Below, one piece after another: positions 43,648 to 57,000 of a DNA stretch of 64,000 nucleotides (positions are counted from its first letter, which is position 1; every line of letters starts with the position of its first letter). The DNA is from Taenia hydatigena (taxonomy: Eukaryota; Platyhelminthes; Cestoda; Cyclophyllidea; Taeniidae). Location: positions 62,001 to 126,000 of the forward strand of contig JADWOT020000292.1 in assembly GCA_036345935.2 (NCBI GenBank), in the 5' to 3' direction. The translations under genes were made by a program, and so were the position numbers. Under the pieces are notes generated by a model, which had not been told where the DNA came from, did not search any database, and worked only from the letters and a program-made list of their open reading frames with translations.

Positions 43648-46600
43648 GCTACCCGGCTGAGAGTGCTGCACACCATACGAGGCATGTTTCTACTTGCACG
43701 TGGTCGTCCTATTTGATGCAACTTGGTTTTGTGCTGTGTCAGTGAGCGCAAAGTGCGTGCCATCAACCAAATAGGAGGAGTTAGAGGGAGAGTGCAATGC
43801 TAGAGAAGTGGCTGCGAAAGCCAAGAGCCCTCCCACTGTCCCAACTACGTACATCATGTCCTCGACCGCAACCACTCGCAATGAAAAGCAGAAAGGTCGT
43901 CAGTAGAAACCCAATTCGATTTTCAGACAGTCAAAAATGTGCCTTTCATCATGCTATTTTTCAATGCTTAGCTCTAGCAGCTACCTCTACAATAGCATGA
44001 GAACATGGCGCTTTCTCCTCAGCCTTTCCTCCCCTCCCTCTCCCAACAAGCGTGCTCATCTGCCCACGACATTGCATGGCATTGAGGACCTCTGCTAGAA
44101 AAAAACTGCGCGCATAATAGTCCTCAAACTCGCAGAACTTACATTCAATTACTTAAGGCTAGACAACCACTTGCGCGATAATTTGCGACGATTTCACGAT
44201 TCCAAGCGCACCCAAATCAACAGTTCTTCTCCCACTACCAAACCACCTATTTTCATCAAGTGCTGAACTTGTCTAGACTCAGATTCACTGATAGTAGTCT
44301 GTGAGGAAATGAGGTTGAAGTGAGCTTGACAAATCAGTTCATGAGTTAAGTCAGTCAGGTAATGCGCCCCAATGTAGTAAGATCTTCGGGAGTGCCAAAC
44401 CGTTCTGGCACTTCATGCAGCTAAGAGGTTTCAAGTGAGGTGAGACTTGCCTCGATTTATTGGTCAGTAGAGTAACTTTTGTGGGAACACGAACTGATTG
44501 CGTTAGAGGTGACTTGTGTGCCGGTGTAGCCCAACACATCTCACCCATCCCCCACAACCACCCATCATGCATTGTGGCAGAATGTTGAAGCACGCAACCC
44601 CTTTGGTGTTGTCGCCTGCATTATGAGTGTGTGCTCACGACGTAATTGGAAAATGCAATTACGCCTCCTCAACCTGCAGTCACAGCAGCTATTCGGCTTG
44701 GCTTCGCGGGGCTTGTGTTTGCGTGAATTGTGGGTCCACCCTAGGGCGTGGCTCTTGGCTCATGTCGGCAGCCCCTCAGCCCTTCTGAACCGTGGTAGCG
44801 CGTCATCATCGCCTGCAGTGCGCCAACCAATCTTCGTGACGGCTATTGACCGACTTCAGTGTCAGCGTGTAGTTTGTAATCCAATCCATCACCTCCTCGA
44901 GGCGACAGACTTGCACACTTTCGTGTGAGGCTTTCTATGCATATGAATGGGCTTAAGATTAATCCGATCCACCAATAGTTGATGCTGAAAAGGAGCTTTG
45001 ATGATTAACTCTGCTCTTACCATTATCAGCGATGATTATGTCGATGCGGCATGTTGTGGATCATGCTAACTTATTCAAATACACCTTTCGAAATCCCCAG
45101 TGTTTGCAAACACATTCAGGTCCAGAGCTCTCACTCTGGAAGTTGGTGCATTTAAGCGTACCTTTACTGCATCTCTGCAAACGAGTCTAGATTGTTGTCT
45201 GATTGCTGCCTTTCGTAGTTATGCGGCAAATGGCCTGCTTATGCTGCAGAGGTGGATCCAAAGCAGACATCCGTGCCACCTCAGGCTCATTGTATATCTA
45301 CATGGTGCTGGCAGAGAAGAGTGTGAATTCGCCTTACCTACCAAACGTTGGTTCCGTTTGTGCTCTCATCGTAATCAACCAAACCCAACACGGAGGTCAG
45401 TAAGAACAGGGTTTGAGGTGAAACTGAGCGGATGCCAGTACCATGATTGTATAACCTTCTACGATAGTTTGGACGCATCCTCGTCTCTTTGAGACTACAG
45501 GATCAGCGGTTTCTTGCTGTCGAAAGCCTAATAGGCTCCTTCCACCTTCACGACATCACCTCCCAGAGTGATGACGTTGATGTTTGCGAGGACACACGCC
45601 ACCTCAAAATGACCCACTCAACCCCTCAATACCTCCCCTCAACCTTAGAACTTATGCTCAATCAGGCTTTGACAACTTCTACTTCATGGCAATAGATGAA
45701 AAGGAGAATGCAAAATCAAGCACAATTGGCAGTTTCCATCTTCATCATATGCCTTCAGTCTGGCCATTTGTCGACATCTTTCACCTTAGGAGGGTAGGTC
45801 TTGACACAGCAGTTGAGCTCATGGCGCAGTCAAAGAAATCTGACCACAAACAATCCTCTACAGGTGTGTACAGACCCTTTGGCAAACATTGGCATCCTGC
45901 ACACCGCAATCCCACGAGCCACCTTTCCGCGTACTGCTCCTCGAGTAGGGATGTTAGTGGCCCCAGCCCCCATTCACACGCAGCAGATAAACCAGCCTCG
46001 TCCAGTTCTTTCCATGCAATCCGTTGTTTAGCATGTGCGCATTCGTCCAACGTCGCCTTGTTCCGAGCTCTGAGCGTGGATGAAACAGCCTACAATTCTG
46101 TGACGAAGACGTGGATGGTGGGAGCGGTGGATGCATGCACAAAACACGGACTCTGTTGAATGCTGGTGAGATTGAGTCGTCATTCTTTACTTCAAAGCCC
46201 GACTCCTCTCCTTGTCCATAGATGCACCTCTGTAAGTCGTTGTGTCTATCGCCTTCTAAGCGTAATTTCCTTCACTGCAAATAAACGTTTACCTGCCTTG
46301 CAACCGAAGCAGTCGGGTGTAGGGTTCTGAGTCCACTCACCCACTCACGTTTTCGCATATACGCGTTGTGAGTAGGCACATGTCTTCCACTTAATCAAAT
46401 TCAAGCAGTCAGACACTGACGTTGGAATGGTCTGACAATGAGGCCTTGGTGACAGTTTTCGCAGTTGTGGGTAGGCACATGTCTGCGGAATGTCACTGTG
46501 GTGAAATTGACTTTGAGGTGATGGCAGTGAGAACTGCTTCGGCGGGAATCATTCGGCCTCACGTTGGGGACAGAGGCGTCAATTCACGTTGGAATGGTCT

Positions 46601-49600
46601 GACAATGAGGCCTTGGTGACAGTTTTCGCAGTCAGTACAAATGACTAAGTAGCGTCAATTTAAACCCGCCAGTTCACGCAAAGCACCTGCAAAATGGATG
46701 GAGTCAATTAAGTGAATGAGGGTCTGTTCATGACTTCGCTCCTGACTGCACAACTACTAGCTGCTTTAGTTCGAGCGTCTTAGTCATCTGCGCAATCTAA
46801 AATGAAGTTTCAGCATCGTCATGCCCACGTGTGCATTCCACACGCAAGGTCTTACAACTTGCGGGTTTGTAGCTAAAACACGCTCCCCTTGAGACGCAGA
46901 CATGCCTAGTCAGAGAGCAGTTCATTTAGTCAACAGCATGTTGATGGGAGGCCGCTTCTACCTGTGCACTCTCCATGATTGCTCAAGTAAAGCCCTACAT
47001 ACTATCAAGGATGTCATTTTCTTCATGGAAGTCATGAAAGCGAATACGCGGTGGGGAATTGGACAGTGTGGTGCGTTAGCATTACGAGGTCAGCTAGAGT
47101 TGAAGAGGAAGTCATTGCCCGACAGAGTCTTCGTCCAGGAAGGCTATCATTAATTTGGAGCAACAACTTCACACACCCACCGACAGTAGTGGAACCTTGG
47201 TTCTGAGACAACGTAGACGCAACAAGATGCTTAAACTGCTCTTTAATTTGACTGCTTTATTTATTGCTCCCTACCTTCGAAACAAAGTCGTCCCAAGGCC
47301 GAGATCGCAAACGAGTGGACGTTTCAATCTACAACTTAAATTATCAAATGCATGAAATTCAATCACAGCCAGGAGACAAGGTCGAGACATTTGAATCAAC
47401 AAAACTCGGCTGTTGAAGCGTTCGGCGTAAGACTTAAGGTAAAGTATTTCTACTGCACACTCGGTACCGCTTTTTTGCGCCCTCTAGCAGGTAGAGCAAG
47501 GTCGCTGATCGCAGCCACGGCGTCTCTTCGGAGCAAAAGGAACCAAGTGTTTACACCCACTTGCAGAGGATACTACTCAGCTTCCCGCACACACCCGACC
47601 TATCATTGCCGATTTCGGATATGCAGTATGCAATTTCATCCCGCAGAAGTTTGATCATTTCAGAGGTGGATTGATGTCAAGTATTCATCTTTAAGGAGGC
47701 ATTGGAACGCTATAGCTGCTTAACCCTTGGTCAAGACAACGGGTCCACCGAGGATCCCTGCCCCCCGGCTGTATCATTAGTCCCAAACCCTGCTCTACCT
47801 CGAGTATGCACACTATGCCCAAGCACAATGCCTCCTTTCCGCCTTCAGGGTAGTCGCGGCACGTCGCATCACTGACGGTAAAAAGCCATCCCACCCCAAA
47901 AAGCATCTATCCTGATGTCTACTGCTGAGTGCTAAACCCCAGTAGAGCAAAAGAAATTGCCGCTCACCTTCGACTACCACCCGTCCGGAAAAGCTTCGTC
48001 ACAATCACCCTCAACGCACCTGCACAACGATGTCGATTAAGTGAACCCGCAATACCACCTCCACTTCTTTACTAATGCGATAGAAACCACGCAGACATAA
48101 TTACTAGGCAGCTCTGAAGTGCAAAATGTGCCGGAGAGTAATGGAGGCAGAACCCTATCTCCACAGAACTATGCTACATCCCGTCCTGTGTTGCACGACT
48201 CTGCTCTTGAGTCAGTGTCCCTACAACTAGCGAACACACTTCTCCCTCCCCGAAGCCTGTTCCCATACAGGACGAAGCCCCAAATCCAACTACATTGCCG
48301 AGTGGAAGCAGTGCCCTCGCAGCCAAATGTCCCCTTGGTAGCACAGGAACTTGATGACTAGCATGGTTGACTCGTAGGTGCTTCCCTACAACCCTGCCTT
48401 CGTTGTGATGGCTGAGGCGGAGCGTTGATAGGAGAGGAGCGTCAAGCACAACGCCCTGAAATTTCGACAGTAGAACTACCTACGGACATCCGCCATTGTG
48501 CCTTCACCGAGTGAGCCGACTCCCAGGCCACGCCAACAGCCTCCATCGCCTCGTGAACTGAATATGTACGCCCTGCCAGTCCAGAGGAGTATCAAGACAG
48601 AGAATGCAATTCCTCGGTCACTACACTTGCACAATCACTTCTGCAGTGATGGTGATTAGACCACCTTATTTGTGTGAAGCAGGTCCCGCCCACCCAACCA
48701 CCCATTTCAAGCTTGACCGGTAACACGATGCCAACCATTTACCATTTGGGTGAACCTAACTTGAACCTCGCTCAAGGCTGATCTTGTGTGCAGATAGCTC
48801 ATCCTCAAGCGCATCGGTTGCTCAATTTGACGGCACTTTCGAGACGCGAGGAAATAAACAACTCATCTTCCAGTATCAATACATAAGAAAGGTACTTCGG
48901 TGATCCACTCCACAGTTCTGGCTTAAATCATGCAGCACCACACAGCCCTACCCTAACGGCACACTCATGGTCACCAAACAGGGATAGAAACCGACAAAAG
49001 TGCCGATGCGGCGGATTGGGGGGGAACGCAAGACGACTAATGGACAAAGATAGACACTTTACGACATTCGGCAAAAGAACCAGGAAAGGGGATCCCCACT
49101 GACACAGGAGATGCTGCGTTGTCGAGTTCCACTGCCCTCCACTACTGACACCCAACCGGACGGATTGATGTCCTCCGCGTCCCACTAGTTGGCATTCGGC
49201 ACAACTCCTGACATCACACCTTTGCATGCGCGGTTGCAGAACTGCGTCAAATGAAGCAAAGTAAAGTGACGATAGTTTCAGCACAACAAATAATGCCAAT
49301 GAGAGAAGCATCCACCTTGGATCGAGACCCTTTCATTTCCCATGAATGGATAAAGAAGTGGCCAAGATATTTTCCCGTAAATACTAGCCGGACAGGTGTT
49401 GTGAACTCTTCCGTACACCGTTATTCCAGATGGCAGGCCACAGTGATAGCGCCTGTGTGCAAGAGCGCACGACGATAATTGGCATTGTGAAAAAGGACTT
49501 ATAACCCACACACGCCTACCTACAAATAGAAAGTTAAGTGAAGGTCAAGTATGGGTGAATTACTCGAGGACAGTTCAAGTCCGCCCCGCAGATGTTCTAG

Positions 49601-50168
49601 GCTCAAAATGTCAAAGCGGTGAGTGTTGGACCAAACCAACTAGTCACCTGGACAGCACGTTCAACGTATTCCTCAATTTCGAAGTCGTCCCCATCTTCAC
49701 CCAATAGGCTGATAAGCGTCTCCGCGATCTAGACCAAAGTAGAAGCAAGTGAGAGCGATCGTACGTAGGCGATTTTATGCTTCACTTCGACAAACACGCC
49801 GACAGTATACAGTCGCATTCAGGCTACTCCTCCTCCTAGTCTCACAGGTCTCCCACATGTGCTAGAACTCGCACTTACCTTGAGCCAACTCATGTGGAAG
49901 AGGATACCAAGTAGACCCGAAATCGGCACGTGGAGATCCACGCTGATGATGGTGTTTGGCTCAAGGCATTGCCATGGAAGCGGAGCCACCATGAAGTAGG
50001 CGTTGACAATCAGTGTTGCTACCTGGAAAATATTGCACCAGTTTTCTAAAAGTAACAGAGAAAATATTCCCTCTCATGTGTGCGCTGAGAAGGTAAGGTA
50101 ACTTGTCTCGGTACCACAAACGGAACGCTTATCCTATCAACACTTAAACAGCTCTATCGAAAACGATG
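43648..50168 (+). repeat. Segment S, copy 2 (6.5 kb)
   Basis: Matches 12613-19768, lacking 0.6 kb at about 47117 and carrying small indels elsewhere. It keeps the 100-bp inner block that the right inverted arm lost. Open frames such as 45584-46159 and 48928-49311 have counterparts in copy 1; some are joined or shortened by indels, which argues against coding. Confidence 0.9.
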
Positions 50169-52884
50169 CTCCTCTCCCGATACATCGCTGTGGCCAACCC
50201 TTAAGCCCAGCACAAAAGCAAGAAAGGGCTTGCTACATGCCGTCAGTAGGGCTCTACTAAGAGAAAAGCAATTCCTTTGGTGTGATCAGACCTTCAGGGC
50301 AGCATGGAAAGCAAGGGTTCATTAACCAGCCAGTTGCGGAAATCGTCCGACCTCACAATTCCCAGCCTCGGATTCAGAACGAGTCGAGGTGAGCTTTGCA
50401 GATACCTCTTGTAATATGTACTTCCCCGGCCTCACCACACCTTGTGGCATGCACCAAGTGCGTCCTTTTGCAACTAGCAAGAGTCGACCCACATGCCACA
50501 TGCGAGTCGATCCAATGACCAAATCCAACCCAATCAAAACAAGATGTCCGAACGTTCATGCAACGAATGAACCATCCTCCCAGACGTTTGAATGAATATC
50601 GGTGAAGATCTTGATTTCAATGACCCTCCGTTCACAATACAGCTGCGATCCCTGCCAGCAGGAGCCCTGTACGCATCAACGGCGCAGAATGCCGCAATTC
50701 TTCCAACGCAGACGGTGAGCACAACAAAGGCGTTTACGAGCGGTTTCGATCCCAACAATCTACTGCTCGTGTCACCAAGACATTCTCAATCAAGCTACCC
50801 TAGGGTGGCTCAGCCGCACAAAGTCTATACCAAAGCTCCCTGGGGATTGACTACACGATGTTGAGATAAGTGTATAAGTGCACCAATCCTATTTCCACGC
50901 CTCAAAAGCTAGCCTCTTCTTCCGCCAAGTCGTGAGCTCCGGTTCGACTCGAAGGTAAGGCCATTGCTATACGTGTGGAGTCAACTCACGTCCCAACGTA
51001 CCCTTGTGTACTTTCGCGTGACCCCCACTTCGAGGCATGTACCACCTTGCCTGAGCGCGCGGACATATACTGCTGCGAATAGTTCCATAAAGGAAACTAT
51101 ACTTCGGGTAAAAATGTTAAAGGGGACTCTTACCATGGACACTTAAATATCGAGATTTCAGACGCGGTCTGCCAACTCCGTTACGAAAGAAGGCTTTCCA
51201 CTCTGTCGTGAGCCTCGGTGTTGATGGATTGGTGGACAAAATAACTGCGCCAAAATACCAATAATTACTTGCCTGAAAACCAATGGCACTTCAAAAACGA
51301 AGCTTAGTATTTGAATGCAACCACATGAAGTCGTGGTATCTACCCTCTGCTCCGCAACACCGACACTTTAAACTGCTTAGAAAGAGACGGAATAGAAGCC
51401 TAGGCTAATGAGCATTACTCGCGAGAAACACAACACAAAAAGGAGATGAAGAAAAGTACTTCTGCAACTCCAGAGCCTTAGCGGACTACAAAAGCTCCCA
51501 CCGATTTGAAAATTCGGCATTTGCTCCACATGGCAAATAAATTCAGAAGTCGAAAATGTAGACACTCCATCTCACTGATGGAGTAGGCGCACGAGCATTC
51601 ATCGAATGGTACACTTTACTCCTTAATTAATTGATTGGAAAAAGGAGGAGGATGTGCATACAATAGCGACTTCAAATCCTATTTTTGACTGCACGACGGA
51701 GGGGTTGAGTTTAAAACGGTAAGCAGGAATTAACACGAGACAACCCAACAGCGACGGAGGAAACTCGTAAGCTCCTAAAGGCCAGTAACTCGTTTACGAA
51801 GCACAGTAAGACGGATAGGGTCGGAAAGCAGTAAATATCCTCGATAACGTGAATGCTCCTGAGTACGAGAAGTAGACTTTTAGATCCAAACTTTGTAGCT
51901 TTCACATTAGTGTGCCAAAAATAAAAACAACTACTCCAAAGCGCCAAACGAACCAGCAGCGATAAGATTTGCCGGCGTCGGAAATCGAAGCCCGTCGTGC
52001 GAATAAATGGTCCTATCAATGAGGCGGAAAAAGAGATCGACATAGCGAGTGAAGATGTGCCGTTGAATGCAAGCCCGTTCTGTGGCATTAATAAAAAGAA
52101 CGCGTCAATCGAGCCAAGGTATAGCACAAAACTGCTCCCATCATCGCCGCGAAGTAGTGCTCACGTAAGAACCAACACGAAACCCACTGAAAGGACGTCG
52201 CATGACTCCTCATAATAAAGACAAAGGCATACAAACATTCTGCAGTTCAAAGAACATGAAAGCAATTTTATGTAGTGCAATCACTAAAAGCAAGTGCATT
52301 GATAAGAAACTAAGGCGCAGACATATAGGAAATAAGGCAAACAATTCCGACCAACAAAGTCTTGCAGTCGAATAGGCTTAAGAGGCCTAAAACGGTAAAT
52401 AGGGAAGGGGGGATCAAATGCGAGGCGTTACATCCATATAATAATTGCGCACAGCACCGGATATATCACAAACTCGAACCAGATAACATTGCAGACACTT
52501 CGTTTCCATCCAAAATGTAAATATTACAGTTTGCGTACCTAAAGAGCAATTCCACGAAAGCCAAATAAGTCGCAGTGACAACAGTAGACTGTAGACTGCA
52601 GACGCGGATATGTACTTTAAAAGACCGCGGAAGCTGTGACAAATTACAGCTGACAGAAATAAGATTCTTCAATGATGTACGTACTGTTCACGAATTGCAA
52701 CTGTCAGCAGCATATTATAAATGGCACTGTTTTCTGACAAAAAACCAACAAATCATTTTTAAAGCCATACAAAGTTGTGGATTTTGCGAATGTAACAGCC
52801 CTTTTTTAAAACAGCAATTAGGGTTTTGGACACGTAAATAAGTAAATCTCTTTTACTAATAAATAGATTATAGTGAGACTCATT
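50169..52884. other. Stretch between segment S and the second inverted repeat
   Basis: Contains dispersed repeat B (51159-51227). The frame at 51711-52127 (minus, 138 codons) is rich in hydrophobic residues but has no recognisable family. No supportable gene. Confidence 0.35.
51159..51227 (+). repeat. Short dispersed repeat B, copy 2
   Basis: Inverted match of 4782-4850, four mismatches in 69 bp. Confidence 0.8.
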
Positions 52885-53555
52885 GCAGCATCACCACAGG
52901 CTGATCACATCCTTCTCTACTGTAGGCGCTTCTTGTTACGGAATGTGCGCGCTGTTCGTTGGTTGAGATTTGGTAGGCGCTTCGCTTTGTTAATTTAGAT
53001 GGTTGCTTGCAATTACTTACTTTTAAAATTGCGTTATCTGATGGGATTTGAGTAGCTTAGACTTTCTGATTGTCGGCACTAGTGTCGATACTGCTTCTGC
53101 CAGCCTGTCCTTTCCAAATACTGGGCTGTACTGATGCGCTCACTTGGTATTGAGTCATCCGCCTTAGCAGCAAGTTGCCTTGTTGGTACATTAGAGCCTG
53201 CTGTCGTCTCGATGCCTGCCTGATTATTATTTTACTTCACTGATGTAGTATGGCGAGCTATCCACCATTTGTATTTGTGCGAAGTGGCACTAGTGCTTCT
53301 CATCCATCCAGGTGGCCTGCTTGTCGTGCAAGTTCGGTGGCAATGAGTGCTATCCTCCCTGCTGACTTGAAGTGTCTACTTTGTCATTAAAATAGAGAGT
53401 CAGTAATATCGGAATCGTATTTCTGTGTGTGATGGAAGCTAGTCTTTGCTACGACTTTCCACGTCATTGATTTTCGCTGCCACCAAGGTGGCATGCTTAC
53501 GAGGACGCGTACCGTAGAATTGCTTTCCAGGTGTTTGGCAATGCCTGTTGTGGCA
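52885..53555 (+). repeat. Second inverted repeat, left arm
   Basis: Pairs with 63085-63726 on the opposite strand at roughly 92-93% identity by eye, with two or more small gaps (near 53260-53297 and 53430-53455). Begins GCAGCATCACCACAGGC. No coding feature. Confidence 0.9.
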
Positions 53556-53896
53556 AGTTGAGAGAAGGTTGCTTTTGAAAAGTTCGATCGCAGCTATAGT
53601 GGCACACCACTGTGCCTGTCACGAAGCTCTCAGTAGCTGACGAGGAACTGAACAGCCTCTGCTTTGATTACGACATGAGACTTGAGGAGGCAACAAGTAG
53701 CCTCTTTTTTCGGGTGGCAAATATTACCGCCGAATGGCAGTTGGTGGCTGGAGAGCACGGAATTTTTTTGTCGGCCCAGGTGGGGGCTTCGAGACTACCC
53801 ACAAGGTCAAGGAGCCTGTCAGTTGACGTGATCGTCATTGCGTAGAGGGTTCCACGTCTTTCAAAGTACCTCATACTTGAAATACCGTGGTTAATT
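53556..53896. other. Inner flank of the second inverted repeat
   Basis: Small overlapping frames on both strands (53612-53845 and 53668-53874); no gene supported. Confidence 0.35.
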
Positions 53897-54066
53897 CACT
53901 GAAAGGAAGTATGGCATAATAATACTCAGGCAGAGCATAAGCATTTAGTAAACAGAAAGGAATTGGGACTGCTGACATGGCTCAGAGGCCAGCCTACCCG
54001 ACAAAGGCAATATGGCCACCCAAGTGACTGTAACCTAAGGCGGCAGTCCATCCAACAAAGCGTTAC
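53897..54066 (-). mobile_element. Decayed solo terminal repeat of the TRIM-like family
   Basis: Resembles the terminal repeats at 29956-30143 and 63727-63907, sharing runs such as CATGGCTCAGAGGCCAGCCT and CAATATGGCCACC. No interior sequence follows, so it is a solo or remnant terminal repeat. Confidence 0.6.
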
Positions 54067-57000
54067 GGCAATGCATGCTTTCGTTTTCGTAGAGGATGTG
54101 TGTTCATGCCTGTTTTGATGCACGCGTTGATGGATAAGCTTTGAGTAAATAATGATCTCAAGGAATGACGAGTCTATTTAAGGCGGCCATTGTGTACTAG
54201 TGTACGTTCATGGTTAAGTCCGTTAAGGCCCCTTCTGCAGATCAAAACACATGAGACTGGCCGATACGCCCAATCATGGAGCCAACAGTGTTTTTTGTCA
54301 AAGGTGGGAAGGCTTGGTGTGCACATAAAACAAGTGGGGATATAGGTCGGTTCGGTGATAATAAATCACGTGAATCCGATAACATTCAACTATCATTAGA
54401 CAAATGCTTCAGCAATTGTCACGTGCTAATCCCTGTCGCAAGTTTTGCATGCCGCCAAGTTTTTAGACTCTCAGTTCGATCGACAGTTTCTGAAGTGGAG
54501 TTATGGTATGCTTTCATTCACTCTGGTTTCTGGATGATCCTTTACACAGCTCGCGTCAAGTAGCCGACTCAGTTGATTGCAGTTTGATCGATCCATGCTC
54601 GGACCCGTCCGATCCCTAGTCTCGAGACCGAAACCGACTTTGTGGATAAACGAGTGCTCATCCTCCTTGCAGAGGGCTTTGAAGAAGGATGTGTCTGATC
54701 GCCAAACCTTTCCTGAAGCAGCCTCTCAGTACCTAGAACTCAGTGTTGAATTCAATTGTGTAGTCAACATTTATGAGTCCTCAGCACCTTTTCTAGATCG
54801 CTAACACACTCGCCACCCTTAACTCTACCCTCTTGGGCCCAATTTTAAGGAGCGCGGACTGGCGTCTGTTCAATGGGAGGAAGCTGTACTGTTCCTACTA
54901 TGAGGTCCCACTGAAGGCCACCAATATCGTTCGGTTGAGCTCTTTGACACCAGAAGCAATGTAGCGCAGTAGGCGACTGTTTCATTTTAACTGTCCTTAC
55001 CCACAGAGCAGCGAGCAAAAGTCCCTCCCTCATCGCGCCATGCAACAGACGAGTCTTACAGAGTCGCCTAAAGAGGTGGAACAGTCTCCAACGACGGCGT
55101 TAGCTTAGCCCACAAAGGATCTAGAACCTCAACAGGAACGTCTGCAATTCTGGAACGTACCATTTCGCATTCGTCCGGTTCAACAGTGCGGCGGATTCGA
55201 GGTGAATGTGCTAAATTTTTCAAATTGCGCCGACAAGGCATGTCTTAATGTTATCGAATGCATATTTTCGTATCCCTTTGTGTTTTGCTTATAACACTTC
55301 TGAGGCGGAATCTTTAAGCTGCACAATAAGTGTCAGCCCGTTGCCTTTTGTGAGCAGCACCACGGAGTTCTACTGTGATTCATGTTCCAGTTCCATATTC
55401 GGCTCCTGGCTCAGGCGTATGGGGGTGTTTTGAAATTTGAAATCGCTGGCATTGATGATGAGTGGCAAGTTCTACATGTTGCGGGAACTCGGAACGGCTG
55501 AATGCCAAAGCTATAGAAACTTAATTCTTTCTAAGGCTCCAAAGGATCCGAACTTTAACTAGCCTGTGTCACTTTTTGGTGAGCAGTCTCCACCGCTCGG
55601 TCGGCATTATAACTGTCTCTAGTTGACTAAGTACGCTGATGAGGGCTATTAAGCCGATGCAGAAGGGTTAATTGTTGGTGCCAACGCCCTGGATTGAGGA
55701 ACTTAACTGACAATTTACATGGCTCATCACTTTCATCGGTTTTCGATCGTTTGACAGACCCAAGTATCTGAGCTCGTCCGGTTGTTAGGGTTGTAGGGAA
55801 TCTCTCTATGGCGATACAAACAGCAATAACCAGGTGTCAACCTTTGGTCAAATTCAGGCATGATATTGCTTTGTTTCAGCTCAAGTGGGGGGGCAGTCCC
55901 CAGGTTGATGCTTCTTGTAGATGCAGTCCGTCCAAACCCAACCAACGTCTCACCAACCACCACACCAATGTTGAGGACGTGAGAACGCCTCTTTCCCCTG
56001 CTGATACTGAGTGACGCGGCATTTTGTCGAATACTGCCCCTGCAGAATTCACTTGTACTGTTGGTGCAACACTTTTAGTCACAAGGGTAAGTACCGTCAG
56101 TCTCGCCTGTCCACCTCCAATGGAGACATCAGTAAGCATGGGTGGTCAAGAGAAGTTCAAGAATGTTAGTAATTATCCGACGTGACGAACGCTTTCGGTG
56201 ACCAAAGGCTCACTGCAGTCAGACCGAATGTTTTAAGGCGAGAATACGGCATGATGCCGGCTCCGGCGTGACTGTCATATCGGAGGAACTATGGCGTCCA
56301 CTTAGTAATTGCCGATCCATGGGACGTTACGAACTGTCACTGGTGTGAACAATGGCTGTTTAGAGCTCTATGGACCACCGCTGTACTGTGAATCACTCCA
56401 AGGCACATCATTATTCTGAATAAAATGTGCCACATAGTGAAGGCCAACCCTAACGCATTAGGTCTTGACCGTTTTGATAAACTGGCTTTGAAGGGCCCAT
56501 TGGTCATAGGCATTAGCAACTAGACACATTCTATCGGTGTATTCCTCAAGTAGGTGACGGCAATCACCACTCATACTGTTTGGACCCTTCCGATGACCAG
56601 TGTTAAAGTTCAGGAGGTGACGAGGTCGGGAGAGACGCTGAGCCATGCGGTGCGCCACGGTTGCTTTGCTTTCTCGATGCCGATATTCATGCTAAGACTG
56701 TTTTTTTCTCGCAGAGGCGGGATTCTGCTTCTGATCATAACTAAAATGGTTCTGAGGAATACTTTAGCGTTTTCTGCAATCAAAAAGCTACTGCGAAACC
56801 TTGCTTCGCCACGGTGGTGGGCGCCGCCCTCAAGAGATGCTCTTCTGTTTGTCAAATGAAGATGGAGCAAGGGCCCTTTCGAAGAGGCTGTGCGGGTAAG
56901 ACTGATGCAAATAGAGAACCTCGTTCAATAGACTGCCTCTCCTTTTTGTTCTCCCATCCCCTCACCTGTATGCATGGCTCATCTCTGCTCCTTGCAGTAG

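Noticed and set aside
50930..50965. tRNA gene suggested by GGTTCGACTC
   Set aside because: The flanking bases do not form the T-arm or acceptor stem and no matching A box lies upstream.
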